Positions 39,375 to 48,302 of a DNA stretch of 64,000 bases are shown here, in pieces. The stretch spans positions 216,922-280,921 of the forward strand of contig CASICK010000001.1 in assembly GCA_949373155.1 (NCBI GenBank), written 5' to 3'. Source of the stretch: an uncultured Synechococcus sp. GTDB lineage: Bacteria > Cyanobacteriota > Cyanobacteriia > PCC-6307 > Cyanobiaceae. Every line of letters starts with the position of its first letter. Position 1 is the stretch's first letter. Below the pieces are notes generated by a model. That model saw only the letters and a list, made by a program, of their open reading frames with translations. It was not told the origin of the DNA and searched no databases. Both the position numbers and the translations under genes were made by a program.

Positions 39375-39402
39375 AGTATTTGTGCTTACGGAATGCCGTC
39401 AA
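39375..39402 (-). promoter_or_regulatory. Candidate sigma-70 promoter of the small RNA
   Basis: TTGACG (39397-39402) and AATACT (39375-39380) on the minus strand with 16-base spacing. Each hexamer matches consensus at four or five positions. Confidence 0.45.
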
Positions 39403-39526
39403 TTGAGGTTCGGTTGTCCGTTGTTGCTCTAGTTCCCGCTGTCTTCAGCGCTTGGGTGTCTTGGCGCTTGAGTGGTCGTTGAGGGCTTTTGGTATCAAAA
39501 TAAATGCACTTTGACGGGCAGATTGG

Positions 39527-40300
39527 GTGAAAAATATTAGAAATAGGGTTCATATTTTACTTGGGGAAGGGGATAGTGGCCGAAAGAGTACGTTCGTTGT
39601 CAAGGCGATTGGGGTTTTAATTGTCTTTTCAATCCTTCTAGCAATTCTTGCTACAGAGCCAGTTATTCGTGGTCCTAATCTTAACCTTTTGGCGAAATTG
39701 GATCTGGTTGTTGCAATTTTGTTCCTGATCGAATATCTCTCTCGTTTGTGGATTGCACCGCTTAGGGATGGGGCTCGAAAAGGAGTGCGAGGCGCCCTGG
39801 AATTCGCAATTACTCCAATGGCGATTCTTGATCTTGTCGCGATTGCGCCAACGATTCTTGGTTTTATTACTCCTGAGCTCTATCTTCTTCGCGTGATTCG
39901 TCTTGTGCGAATTGGAAGAATAGGGCATTCTAAGCGTTTTCAGAAAAGTGTAAGGCATTTCAATCATGCCATCGCATCGAAGAAGGAAGAACTGCAAATT
40001 TCTGCAATTTATTCAGCTGTAGTGATTAGTCTTAGTAGTGCTTTGATGTATTTGGTTGAGGGAAGTGTTCAACCTGAGCAGTTTGGTTCCATCCCCAGGT
40101 GTCTGTGGTGGTCAGTGATTACCGTAACAACGGTTGGCTATGGAGATGTGTCTCCAGAAACTGCAGCGGGAAAGATTGTTGCTGCAATCACGGCATTGTT
40201 TGGTATTGCAGTTATCGCTATCCCTATCGGAATTGTTTCGTCTGGTTTTACTGATTCTTTGAGTTTGGAGAAAGCGAATTTAGATTCCAAGAATGGTTGA
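39527..40300 (+). CDS. Voltage-gated potassium channel-like protein
   Basis: A 257-aa six-helix ion channel. S4 carries spaced arginines (LLRVIRLVRIGRIGHSKRF), and the pore loop has the K+ filter TVGYGD (near residue 204) within SVITVTTVGYGDVSPET. A helix S6 (IVAAITALFGIAVIAIPIGIV) closes the pore domain. The gene is distinctly AT-rich compared with its neighbours, which may point to transfer. It begins with TTG or GTG-like codons at 39527; the exact start is uncertain. Confidence 0.88.
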   Translation: MKNIRNRVHILLGEGDSGRKSTFVVKAIGVLIVFSILLAILATEPVIRGPNLNLLAKLDLVVAILFLIEYLSRLWIAPLRDGARKGVRGALEFAITPMAILDLVAIAPTILGFITPELYLLRVIRLVRIGRIGHSKRFQKSVRHFNHAIASKKEELQISAIYSAVVISLSSALMYLVEGSVQPEQFGSIPRCLWWSVITVTTVGYGDVSPETAAGKIVAAITALFGIAVIAIPIGIVSSGFTDSLSLEKANLDSKNG

Positions 40301-40492
40301 GACCCTTGCTCACCGGCAGCAAAGAATGATCAATAGCTCGTTGTCAGAACCACTCACAGGTCATGAGAGGCGGGACGCTCTGGTGATTCGCCGTCTCTAA
40401 CCGTGAGGCCTTTAGGGAGGGCTCTATTCCTGCCGTTGGGTGCTGCGGGGATCTTCGTTGTTTGATGCGTTCGAATACAAGAGTTTTGAAGC

Positions 40493-41005
40493 CTAGAGAT
40501 GGGCCTCCGCTTGATAAACCTCACCATTGATGTGCAGAGCGCGGCACCTCAGAACTCTTTCTTTCAAGTTGCATTCTCCGTTGTTAGCGGCCCAAGCTTT
40601 GGGTAAGCCCGTGGCAATTCCTTTGGAGTTGAAGGAGGCCTCTGCAACGCTTGAAACTGCGCTTTCCCAAGACGCAGCACTCAAGCGACAGGTTCCAGCG
40701 CTGCATATCAACGGCGATTCTCCTTGGGATGTCAGGGTCACGAACGTGAGCTGCCTACGGGAATTTTTGGTGGTTCCGTGACCAATCAATCGTATGGCTA
40801 CAACGGAAGCACTTCGTCCGTTCAGCTGCAAAGTGATGCAAGCAACGCTGTCTTGCGTGCTGTCGGTATAAGAACACTCCTTGGTATCGGTTTCGTAGCG
40901 GCCAATCTTGGGATTCGGATCGGCAGCCCCCCTGATCGGAAAGCTCAGCATGCTGCTCAGCAGGAGCAAGGCGCTAAGGCGCAGAGTGAATGAGCGATCG
41001 AGCAT
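40493..41005 (-). CDS. Secreted hypothetical protein
   Basis: A 170-aa protein with a clear Sec signal peptide (MLDRSFTLRLSALLLLSSML, probable cleavage after IRGAA). The mature part has several cysteines in pairs (KECSYTD, VACITL, ICSAGTC, GECNLKE, LRCRAL) that could form disulphides in the periplasm. I recognise no domain. It lies next to a small zinc-ribbon-like gene, 4 bases away on the same strand. Confidence 0.6.
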   Translation of the reverse strand: MLDRSFTLRLSALLLLSSMLSFPIRGAADPNPKIGRYETDTKECSYTDSTQDSVACITLQLNGRSASVVAIRLIGHGTTKNSRRQLTFVTLTSQGESPLICSAGTCRLSAASWESAVSSVAEASFNSKGIATGLPKAWAANNGECNLKERVLRCRALHINGEVYQAEAHL

Positions 41006-41009
41006 CTAT

Positions 41010-41189
41010 TTAGTAATCGTTGTCGGCTACGCAGATGCCCATGCATCGGATGCCGTTTGAGGCAGTCCGACGGCAGTGGGGACAGAGGACCTTTTCCGCT
41101 TGGCTCGTTGTGATGCCTTCCCCTTCTCCATCTGAGTCAGCCCCAGTTGTTTTGCTTGTACTGATGATGGATTCTGCGATCGATGCCAT
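41010..41189 (-). CDS. Small zinc-ribbon-like protein
   Basis: A 59-aa protein from the ATG at 41189 (MASIAESIISTSKTT). The C-terminus has CPHCRRTASNGIRCMGICVADNDY-type spacing of four cysteines (CPHC, then C, then C), which suits a metal site. The open frame extends further upstream but would enter the aldo/keto reductase promoter region. Conserved in picocyanobacteria as far as I recall; the function is unknown. Confidence 0.6.
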   Translation of the reverse strand: MASIAESIISTSKTTGADSDGEGEGITTSQAEKVLCPHCRRTASNGIRCMGICVADNDY

Positions 41190-41238
41190 GGCGAGCGCTG
41201 CTTTACGGCGATCATGGCGTGCAGAGTGAAGAGCCGGC

Positions 41239-42198
41239 GTGACGGGAATTGGATTTGGAACTTGGGCCTGGGGCAACCAATTGCTGTGGGGTTACCAACC
41301 GGAGCGCGACGATCCCGAGCTTGAGGCCACGCTGAGCGCAGCTGTTCAAGGCGGACTGTCGCTTGTGGACACTGCCGATTCCTACGGCACGGGTCGTCTC
41401 AATGGGCGTAGCGAACTCCTGCTGGGTCAGTTCCTCCGCGCTATGGATCCTGCTCAGTCCAGGCAGCTCAAGGTGGCAACCAAGCTGGCTCCATTCCCTT
41501 GGCGGCTGGGTCGCGGCGGCTTCAAGCGCGCGTTTAATGCCAGTAAAAAGCGGTTGGGAGGGCATTTGGATCGAATCCAATTGCATTGGAGCACTGCTCG
41601 GTATGCCCCTTGGCAAGAGTTGCCTCTGCTCGATGGGCTTGGTGATTTCGTGGAGCAAGGGTTAGTGCCAGAACTTGGCTTGTCCAACGTGGGACCGAAG
41701 CGTCTGCGCTTCCTTCATGGCCATCTCTTGACCAGAGGGATCCGTCTACAGAGCGTTCAAGTTCAGCTCTCTCTGCTCGCACCTGAACCGGTCTTGCGTG
41801 GCGAGTTGGTGCAAGTGTGCCAGCAGCTTGGTGTGGAGTTGTTGGCCTATAGCCCCCTAGCCCTCGGCATTTTGGCAATGCCTTCGGGCGTGCAAGGCAC
41901 CACCTCAACGGTGCTGCGTTCAAGGTTGTTTCAGCGGTTGCTGCCGGCCAGTGAGGATTTGCGTTCCGTGATGGGTGAGATCGCAGCACAACGGAGCGCC
42001 TCAATGGCACAAGTGGCTTTGAATTGGTGCAGGTCCCACGGAGCATGCCCGATTCCGGGGCTACGGCGCCCAGCTCAAGCTCTCGATGCCGCAGCAGCTT
42101 TGCATTGGTCGCTGAGTGCAGCCGAAAGGCAAGCGTTGGATCAACTCAGTGAACGAACATTGGCGCGCATGCCAGCGAATCCATTTCAGAGCGCCTGA
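41239..42198 (+). CDS. Aldo/keto reductase family protein
   Basis: A 319-aa (alpha/beta)8 oxidoreductase. Motifs are GTWAWGNQLLWG at the start, VDTADSYGTGRLNGRSE (Asp and Tyr of the catalytic tetrad), KVATKLAPFPW (Lys), RIQLHWS (His) and GLSNVGPKRL. NADPH dependence is typical for the family; the substrate is unknown. It starts with GTG at 41239. The 3' end overlaps the convergent gene by 13 bases. Confidence 0.9.
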   Translation: MTGIGFGTWAWGNQLLWGYQPERDDPELEATLSAAVQGGLSLVDTADSYGTGRLNGRSELLLGQFLRAMDPAQSRQLKVATKLAPFPWRLGRGGFKRAFNASKKRLGGHLDRIQLHWSTARYAPWQELPLLDGLGDFVEQGLVPELGLSNVGPKRLRFLHGHLLTRGIRLQSVQVQLSLLAPEPVLRGELVQVCQQLGVELLAYSPLALGILAMPSGVQGTTSTVLRSRLFQRLLPASEDLRSVMGEIAAQRSASMAQVALNWCRSHGACPIPGLRRPAQALDAAAALHWSLSAAERQALDQLSERTLARMPANPFQSA

Positions 42199-42818
42199 TC
42201 AGCAGGATCAGGATCTGGACTCACAACCACTGGCAAGGACGATGATTTGCTCTGGAAGGGAATGACCTTCACCGGGGATGCACTGGAACTTTCACTTTCC
42301 TCCTGTGCCTTGGAATGTTCACAGGCATTCAATGCTTCTTGAAGCAGAGAATCGAATGTGGCTCCTGGCAAACGATGCCTGGCAATCTCTAGAAATGTTC
42401 TCGGTAGAGACTCACCCGCTGCACTCAGGACAGCAGGGTTCTCACGGCGTTGCTGTTGCTCATCTTCAATCGCGCGTAGGAAGCGATGCGTCACATCGCG
42501 TTTGGTACACGCTTTGATCAGGGTGTCTCGGTCGGCAATCGGCTGATCAGCAATCTCTTCAAGTTCAACAATCCTGCGTTCGAGGCTCTCGAGAACTTCC
42601 GCAGCTTCTTTCGTGATGTTTGCGAGTTGTCCGTCCGATAGGAAGGGCATATCTGCAACAAAGACTTTTCCATGATCTTTAAGGGCTAAAAAAGTTGGCC
42701 TTGGCCCTTGCCGATGCCCTGATGCACGGTCATAACTTCCGCCGAGAGGCCGGCGTGGAGGCGTAGGACCAGCAGAAGCTCTTCTACGAGTCGTCCTTTG
42801 AATTCTATCGAAAGCCAT
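42186..42818 (-). CDS. Conserved hypothetical protein, picocyanobacterial
   Basis: A 210-aa protein. The N-terminus is basic and glycine-rich (RRRASAGPTPPRRPLGG), the middle forms a likely coiled coil (NITKEAAEVLESLERRIVEL), and the C-terminus is Ser-rich and disordered. I recognise no family or catalytic motif. It has no close partner; purM lies upstream on the same strand beyond 138 bases. Confidence 0.55.
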   Translation of the reverse strand: MAFDRIQRTTRRRASAGPTPPRRPLGGSYDRASGHRQGPRPTFLALKDHGKVFVADMPFLSDGQLANITKEAAEVLESLERRIVELEEIADQPIADRDTLIKACTKRDVTHRFLRAIEDEQQQRRENPAVLSAAGESLPRTFLEIARHRLPGATFDSLLQEALNACEHSKAQEESESSSASPVKVIPFQSKSSSLPVVVSPDPDPADQAL

Positions 42819-42956
42819 TTCTAGTTAAAGATTTAACGCTCTTCTTGCAGCTGATGCCGAAGTGCTCTACCAACAATAACGATTTAAACTCTAAAAAGGC
42901 TTGAGAGTCCAGCCAGTTTCAGGAGCTGACGTTAACTGTTAGAGATCGAGCAGACC

Positions 42957-43997
42957 TCATGCTGGGAGTCCCAAGACGGACCCGTCTCCATCGCCGTTTG
43001 GTGAGCTTTCGATACGTCCGATGGTCCAGGCCTGAATCCCTTCCGATTCGCATGCTTTTTGAGCCATAGAAACCCCTTCTTCAGGAACGATCAGGCAGTA
43101 GCCAATTCCGAGATTAAAGGTGTGCCAGAGGTCCCGCTCGGGGATGTCGCCATAGGACTGCAACCAGTTGTAGATCGCCGGACGTGTCCAGCTCGATGGG
43201 TCCACGCTTGCTCTTAGGCCCTGTGGAAGGCAACGAGGAAGGTTCTCAGGAAGACCTCCTCCTGTGATGTGGGCCATTCCATGAATGGGTGTTCCTGCGT
43301 CGAGCAAGGTTTTCACAAGGTGCCCATAGAGCTGTGTGGGAGTGAGCAAGGTTTCGATCAGAGGTTGCTCACTGGGGCCGAATGTGGTTTCAGCATTGGC
43401 GCCAGATTCTTTAAGAACCCTGCGGACCAGGCTGAAGCCATTGCTGTGAATGCCGCTACTGGCAATGCCCAAAATGCGATCGCCCGCGCGGATCTGCCGA
43501 CCGTCGATCAATTGCTCCTCATCCACAACGGCCACGCAGAAGCCCGCTAAGTCGTAACGCCCTGGTGGATAAAACCCGGGCATTTCAGCGGTTTCGCCAC
43601 CCAACAAAGCGCAGCCGCTTACGCGACATCCCTCGGCAATGCCCTCCACCACGGTGGCCATGGCTTCAGGGCTCAGCGCTCCAGTGGCCATGTAGTCGAG
43701 GAAAAATAGGGGTTCAGCCCCGCTGGTGATTACGTCGTTGACACACATGGCCACGAGGTCGATTCCTACGTTGTGATGACCGCCATGGTCTTGAGCGAGT
43801 TCAAGCTTGGTGCCAACGCCATCGGTTCCCGATACCAAAAGAGGTTTCTTGAGGCCTTCGGGAAGGCGCATTAGGCCTCCGAAACCGCCGAGTCCGCCCA
43901 CGACCTCTGGTCTGTGCGTGGCTTCCACGCTCTTGCGGATTCTGTTGACGAAGGCGCGCCCCGCCTCCACATCGACCCCAGCGGTTTTGTAGTCCAT
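42957..43997 (-). CDS. purM: Phosphoribosylformylglycinamidine cyclo-ligase (AIR synthetase)
   Basis: PurM, 346 aa, closes the imidazole ring in purine synthesis. Visible are [68 protein letters not shown] and the C-terminal [15 protein letters not shown]. The length is normal and nothing is unusual. Transcribed alone, divergent from rlpA. Confidence 0.98.
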   Translation of the reverse strand: MDYKTAGVDVEAGRAFVNRIRKSVEATHRPEVVGGLGGFGGLMRLPEGLKKPLLVSGTDGVGTKLELAQDHGGHHNVGIDLVAMCVNDVITSGAEPLFFLDYMATGALSPEAMATVVEGIAEGCRVSGCALLGGETAEMPGFYPPGRYDLAGFCVAVVDEEQLIDGRQIRAGDRILGIASSGIHSNGFSLVRRVLKESGANAETTFGPSEQPLIETLLTPTQLYGHLVKTLLDAGTPIHGMAHITGGGLPENLPRCLPQGLRASVDPSSWTRPAIYNWLQSYGDIPERDLWHTFNLGIGYCLIVPEEGVSMAQKACESEGIQAWTIGRIESSPNGDGDGSVLGLPA

Positions 43998-44295
43998 TCA
44001 AGAATGATTCACTTCAATGATCCTCCTCTCTCGTGGCTCGCTGTGTGCCTGATGCGGGATCGTCTGAGGCCGTGATGAGCTCACCTTGTCACTTGGATCA
44101 GGCTCCCTAATGCGTTGTCCATTGAGTTGCGTTGCTTAGCCCTGTGCGGGTGTGACATCTCAGCGTTGCGTCAGGGATCTCACTCAGTAGCGCTGTTCAA
44201 AAGTGCCTGCAGGGGATTGAAAAAGGTTTTGACTTAACCCACATTTGAAATAAGAGATCGTTCGCACGAAATCACCTACTCCGTTTTTTTAGGAC

Positions 44296-44841
44296 ATGGG
44301 TCGCTTCTTTAAGGCTGAACGATCAACTTGCATGCACCGAACTTTCCCCTTCGCGACTCTCGCCACCGGACTCTTTGCTACGGGCTTTGCACTGTTTCCA
44401 GTTTTGGCGCGTGATGTTGCCACCACTGAGTTTTACGACCCTTTCGAGCCCTTGGAGCCTCAGTCCGTCCAGGCCTCCGCACCCACCGCTCCTGCGGTTG
44501 TTCCTCCTCCTGTGGTGACCCCTCCAGAACCTCCCGAGAGGTTGGTCATCTCCACCTCAACGGGAGAGGCAAGCTGGTATGGACCTGGTTTCTTTGGCAA
44601 TCGCACGGCCAACGGCGAGGTGTTTAGGCCTGGAACGATGACGGCTGCGCATCGAACGCTGCCCTTTGGAACCAAGGTGAAGGTCACGAATCTCAGAAAC
44701 GGCAAAGAAATGATTGTTCGTATCAACGACAGGGGTCCATTCAGTGGTAATCGAGTGATTGATATTGCTCACGGTGCAGCGCAGCACCTTGGTTTGGTAT
44801 CAAGTGGAATTGCTCAAGTACGCCTTGAAGTGCTGCGCTGA
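44296..44841 (+). CDS. rlpA: RlpA-like double-psi beta-barrel protein, secreted
   Basis: A protein of up to 181 aa. A signal peptide starts at an internal ATG (MHRTFPFATLATGLFATGF, near 44332) and may be the real start. A Pro/Ala linker is followed by the RlpA/3D barrel: GEASWYGPGFFGNRTANGEVF, AAHRTLPFGTKVKVTNL and VRINDRGPFSGNRVIDIAHGAA, with the catalytic Asp in NDRGP. RlpA proteins act on peptidoglycan as septal lytic transglycosylases in some bacteria. It ends 2 bases before panC-cmk. Confidence 0.88.
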   Translation: MGRFFKAERSTCMHRTFPFATLATGLFATGFALFPVLARDVATTEFYDPFEPLEPQSVQASAPTAPAVVPPPVVTPPEPPERLVISTSTGEASWYGPGFFGNRTANGEVFRPGTMTAAHRTLPFGTKVKVTNLRNGKEMIVRINDRGPFSGNRVIDIAHGAAQHLGLVSSGIAQVRLEVLR

Positions 44842-44843
44842 GC

Positions 44844-46388
44844 ATGCAGGTCCTTCGGTCCCTGCACGATCTTCAAGATTGGCGCCATTCCTCTGAAGCC
44901 TTCGTGCATTTTGTGCCAACGATGGGGGGGCTCCATCAAGGGCACGCAAGTTTGATTTCAGCGGCCTCGCGCCACAAGGCTGATGAGGCAAAGACCTTGG
45001 TCAGCGTGTTCGTGAATCCCTTGCAGTTTGGCCCAGATGAGGATTTCGCTCGCTATCCACGCACTTTTGAAGCTGACTGCGAACTAGCTGAGCAGTGTGG
45101 TGCTTCGGCAATCTGGTGCCCTGATGAGGAGCAGATTTATCCCGGTGGTATGGCTGAAATCTGGAGGATTCAGGCCCCAAACTCGTTGCAGTCAGGATTG
45201 TGCGGATCCACACGGCCTGGTCACTTCGATGGTGTGGTCACAGTGGTTTGCCGTCTTTTGGCGTTAGCCAAACCGCATCAGTTGTTTCTCGGTGAAAAGG
45301 ATTGGCAGCAACTCACCATTTTGCGCCGAATGGTGTTGGAGCTTGGCTTGGCGGTCAGGGTGCGCACTGTGCCCACTTTGCGGGATTGTGATGGTCTGGC
45401 CAGCAGTTCACGAAACCGCTACCTCAATGCTCAGCAGCGTCAGCAAGGGGTGTTGTTTGCCCAGGTGTTACGCGATGCGAGCTCTGCTTTCTTGCATAGC
45501 GCTACGCCCTTAAACCCTGAGCAGGTTCGTCGTCGTCTCGAAGAGGGTGGTCTCAGTGTGGAGTACGTCGACGTTGTTGATCCCTGGTTGTTGCAGCCTT
45601 CTAAGCCCAATGAGGCATCACTTACTTTGCTTGCAGCTGCTGTTCGCTGCGGCAGTACCCGCCTGATCGATCATGCTTTTTTAATGACGCGTTCTCCCCT
45701 CGTTGCGATTGATGGTCCTGCTGGTGCTGGTAAAAGCACGGTTACCCGAGCCTTTGCCGAGCGCCTAGGGCTTGTGTACCTCGACACCGGAGCGATGTAT
45801 CGGGCCGTGACTTGGTTGGTGCTGGAGCAGGGAGTTGATCCTGCTGATTCTGCGGCTGTGGACGTTGTCTTGAACGGTCTCGAGGTGGAACTTGAGCCCT
45901 TGCAGCAAGGTGTGCAGGTGGTGCGTGTGAATGGCCACGAGGTCACCGACGCGATCCGTGATCCGCGGGTGACGGCGTCTGTATCAGCGGTTGCGGCTCA
46001 TGCTTGCGTTCGGGCTGCCATGACTGCCCAGCAACAGCGAATGGGCGAGGCGGGCGGTCTTGTCGCTGAGGGAAGAGATATTGGCACTGCAGTGTTTCCT
46101 GATGCAGAACTCAAGGTGTTTCTTACGGCAACTCCTAAAGAACGGGCTCGACGCCGCGCTCTCGATTTGGAAGCCAGAGGACACGAGGTGCCAGCTCTAC
46201 CTGAGTTGGAAGCACAGATTGTGGAACGCGATCGTCTTGATAGCACCCGTGAGGTGGCGCCCCTGCTTCAAGCAGACGATGCCATTGAGCTGATCAGCGA
46301 TGGGATGAGCATCGAGCAGGTGATTGATGCGCTGGAAGATTTGTTCCGTCGTCGTGTGGGCGAAGAGGTCTGGCCCACTCCTGTTTAA
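44844..46388 (+). CDS. panC/cmk: Bifunctional pantothenate synthetase / cytidylate kinase
   Basis: A 514-aa fusion typical of cyanobacteria. Residues 1-280 are pantoate-beta-alanine ligase: VPTMGGLHQGHASL, FVNPLQFGPDEDFARYPR, GVVTVVCRLLALAKPHQLFLGEKD. From about residue 284 cytidylate kinase begins (VAIDGPAGAGKSTVTRAFA), with LDTGAMYRAVTW, EGRDIGTAVFPDAELKVFL and RRALDLEARG. The two steps belong to coenzyme A and to CMP recycling; why they are fused is not known. Confidence 0.97.
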   Translation: MQVLRSLHDLQDWRHSSEAFVHFVPTMGGLHQGHASLISAASRHKADEAKTLVSVFVNPLQFGPDEDFARYPRTFEADCELAEQCGASAIWCPDEEQIYPGGMAEIWRIQAPNSLQSGLCGSTRPGHFDGVVTVVCRLLALAKPHQLFLGEKDWQQLTILRRMVLELGLAVRVRTVPTLRDCDGLASSSRNRYLNAQQRQQGVLFAQVLRDASSAFLHSATPLNPEQVRRRLEEGGLSVEYVDVVDPWLLQPSKPNEASLTLLAAAVRCGSTRLIDHAFLMTRSPLVAIDGPAGAGKSTVTRAFAERLGLVYLDTGAMYRAVTWLVLEQGVDPADSAAVDVVLNGLEVELEPLQQGVQVVRVNGHEVTDAIRDPRVTASVSAVAAHACVRAAMTAQQQRMGEAGGLVAEGRDIGTAVFPDAELKVFLTATPKERARRRALDLEARGHEVPALPELEAQIVERDRLDSTREVAPLLQADDAIELISDGMSIEQVIDALEDLFRRRVGEEVWPTPV

Positions 46389-46392
46389 CGGT

Positions 46393-46881
46393 TTAGCGCT
46401 GAGGGGGCGAAGCTAAGAGGTCGTCAAGAAGCCCTTCACAGGCATCCTCGAGTAAATCGAGCACATGTTCGAAGCCCTGCTCACCTCCGTAATAGGGATC
46501 TGGAACCTCAAGAGTGTCTGCCCGACGTGCATGGCTGAGCATCAGGCGAATGTTGACTGTGCTTCGGGGGCCGAATTCTTTGGCCATGCTGGTCACGTTG
46601 CGCAGGTTGTCCTGATCCATAGTGAGAATGTGATCAAAGCTCTCTAAGTCGCCGAGTTCGAGTTGGCGGGCACGACTGGGTAGGTCAATCCCTCGGCGCA
46701 TGGCGGCTGCTTGCATGCGGCGATCGGCTGGATTTCCCACATGCCAGCCCCCTGTACCAGCGGAATCAACGAGGAACTGGTCGGTGAGTTGCCGTTGTTC
46801 GATGAGGTGAAGAAACACGCCTTCAGCGGCGGGTGAACGGCAGATATTGCCGAGACAAACAAATAGCAATTTTGTTGTCAT
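46393..46881 (-). CDS. Low-molecular-weight protein-tyrosine phosphatase
   Basis: A 162-aa LMW-PTP. The P-loop FVCLGNICRSPAAEG sits at the N-terminus with catalytic Cys9 and Arg15. The general-acid Asp is in VPDPYYGGEQGFEHVLDL. The start codon overlaps the rpcF stop by four bases (ATGA), so it is likely translated with the phycocyanin lyase genes. Its target in the cell is unknown; this gene commonly marks the edge of the phycobilisome rod cluster in marine Synechococcus. Confidence 0.93.
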   Translation of the reverse strand: MTTKLLFVCLGNICRSPAAEGVFLHLIEQRQLTDQFLVDSAGTGGWHVGNPADRRMQAAAMRRGIDLPSRARQLELGDLESFDHILTMDQDNLRNVTSMAKEFGPRSTVNIRLMLSHARRADTLEVPDPYYGGEQGFEHVLDLLEDACEGLLDDLLASPPQR

Positions 46882-47504
46882 GAGGGATTAATGCGTTGTA
46901 AAGCCAGGGTGGCGCGCAGGCGAATCACCTTGATGGACTCAGAATTGGAACTAAGTTGTTTCAAGCCCAAGATGCATTGATCCTTATTTGTAGAATTGTA
47001 CCTGAGTAAGTGCATTTCAATTCCGAAGATTGCAGAATAGCGCACAACCCATTCATCATCTTTAATTGCTGCGAGTAGTGCTAATAGGCAGCGATTGAGT
47101 TTTGAACTTTCTTCGGGATAAATGAGATTCAGTTCTGCCAGGCCACGAGCGGCGGAACGCCGCACGCTAGGTGCAATATCTGTTGCTAATGCATGTTCCA
47201 GTAAGTCGAGACTTCTAGGATCGCGAATCGAAGCAAGGGCTCGCACCACCCAGGCGCGTGAACCATAATTTTTTTCGTCAAGGCTAACTAATAGTGAGGG
47301 CACAGCCTGGCTGCCAAGTTCGATTAATCCAGCAGTTGCAACTGATGCAACGGCTGGATTATTAAATCCTAGTACTTCAATCAGTGCTGAAATTGCATCA
47401 ACAGTATGAAGATTGCATAGGCTTTTGGTGGCTCGAATTAATTCAGGTGTTGTTTTGGCCGCTTGAAGATTAGCGATAGCTCCTTCTAGAGGAGAGACAT
47501 TCAT
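46878..47504 (-). CDS. rpcF: Phycocyanin alpha-subunit bilin lyase, F subunit
   Basis: A 208-aa HEAT-repeat protein of the CpcF/RpcF type. The start is ATG 47504 (MNVSPLEGAIANLQ). Repeats such as AISALIEVLGFNNPAVASVATAGL and RAWVVRALASIRDPRSLDLLEHAL are evident. With RpcE it forms a heterodimer that attaches a bilin to Cys84 of the phycocyanin alpha subunit. It shares one base with the rpcE stop (TGATG) and overlaps the phosphatase start by 4 bases. Confidence 0.87.
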   Translation of the reverse strand: MNVSPLEGAIANLQAAKTTPELIRATKSLCNLHTVDAISALIEVLGFNNPAVASVATAGLIELGSQAVPSLLVSLDEKNYGSRAWVVRALASIRDPRSLDLLEHALATDIAPSVRRSAARGLAELNLIYPEESSKLNRCLLALLAAIKDDEWVVRYSAIFGIEMHLLRYNSTNKDQCILGLKQLSSNSESIKVIRLRATLALQRINPS

Positions 47505-48301
47505 CACAAGAGTCCGTCCATTGCATCGAGGACGCACGTGTCTTCGCTTTTTTCTGCAAGGCCACGCAAAGCTACAAGTTTGAGGCTATTTTCAATGGCA
47601 GCCGACTGAATGGCAGGCAGCGCAGGCATCCAGCCTGTTGCGCCTAGATCCAGAAGAACGCCCCTGCGAATTAGTGGATCATCGTGTTGTAAAAGCTCAA
47701 TTAAAGGTGGCGCCCATTTCTGATCACCGGTGAGTAGAAGCAAGGCTCGACAAGCTGAAGCTCGTATTAGCGGACGAGAATGTTTTGTAAAAGGCGTGAT
47801 CGTGATTATTACGCTGTGTGATGCTACGCCAATCGCTCCCAAGGCCTCTAACACAGATTCATAGGGTTCTTTCAACTTGGCAGATCCCGGTTGTGTTTGT
47901 TCTGCCTCGTCTGGGCCCCCAGATAACAGCTCGCACAGATCTAGAACAACAGATTGAGCTTGAATCATTCCCAAACTTCTTGCTGACTCTTCACGAATTG
48001 AATAGTCATTGTTCTTCAGGAGGCTTCTGAGCTTTTCTTCTGCATTCGTTGCTTGAAGGATTCCTAGAGCTCTGATTGCATTCAATGCAACTGCGCGACG
48101 TTCGTTATGGATAGGATTTCCATGGAGTGGATCCAACGCTGTCAACAGCAGAGGTATCGTTTCTGGATGGCGGCTGCGCATCCGACCGAGCCACCACGCT
48201 GCGTAGTACTGGTCAGAGAAATCTTCTGTCTGGCGTAAATTCGCAATGACCTGCGCTTCTGTGAGAGGTGGGTGGAGGTTCTCAGTTGAAGGATCCTTCA
48301 T
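47504..48301 (-). CDS. rpcE: Phycocyanin alpha-subunit bilin lyase, E subunit
   Basis: A 265-aa HEAT-repeat protein of the CpcE/RpcE type from the ATG at 48301 (MKDPSTENLHPPLT). It includes YYAAWWLGRMRSRHPETIPLL, ERRAVALNAIRALGILQ and DYSIREESARSLGMIQ, the usual E-type sequence. The separate E and F genes, rather than a fused RpcG isomerase, suggest phycoerythrobilin rather than phycourobilin on alpha-Cys84. One base separates it from the rpcT stop. Confidence 0.87.
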   Translation of the reverse strand: MKDPSTENLHPPLTEAQVIANLRQTEDFSDQYYAAWWLGRMRSRHPETIPLLLTALDPLHGNPIHNERRAVALNAIRALGILQATNAEEKLRSLLKNNDYSIREESARSLGMIQAQSVVLDLCELLSGGPDEAEQTQPGSAKLKEPYESVLEALGAIGVASHSVIITITPFTKHSRPLIRASACRALLLLTGDQKWAPPLIELLQHDDPLIRRGVLLDLGATGWMPALPAIQSAAIENSLKLVALRGLAEKSEDTCVLDAMDGLL

Positions 48302-48302
48302 T

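Larger units (their letters stand above)
38990..39526. other. Long intergenic region after tRNA-Cys
   Basis: This gap of 537 bases between tRNA-Cys and the K+ channel-like gene holds a T-run (39018-39024), an inverted repeat at about 39033-39059 and the candidate small RNA at 39296-39368. Short open frames on both strands show no family-like sequence. No integrase or attachment repeat could be recognised despite the tRNA-proximal position. Confidence 0.6.
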
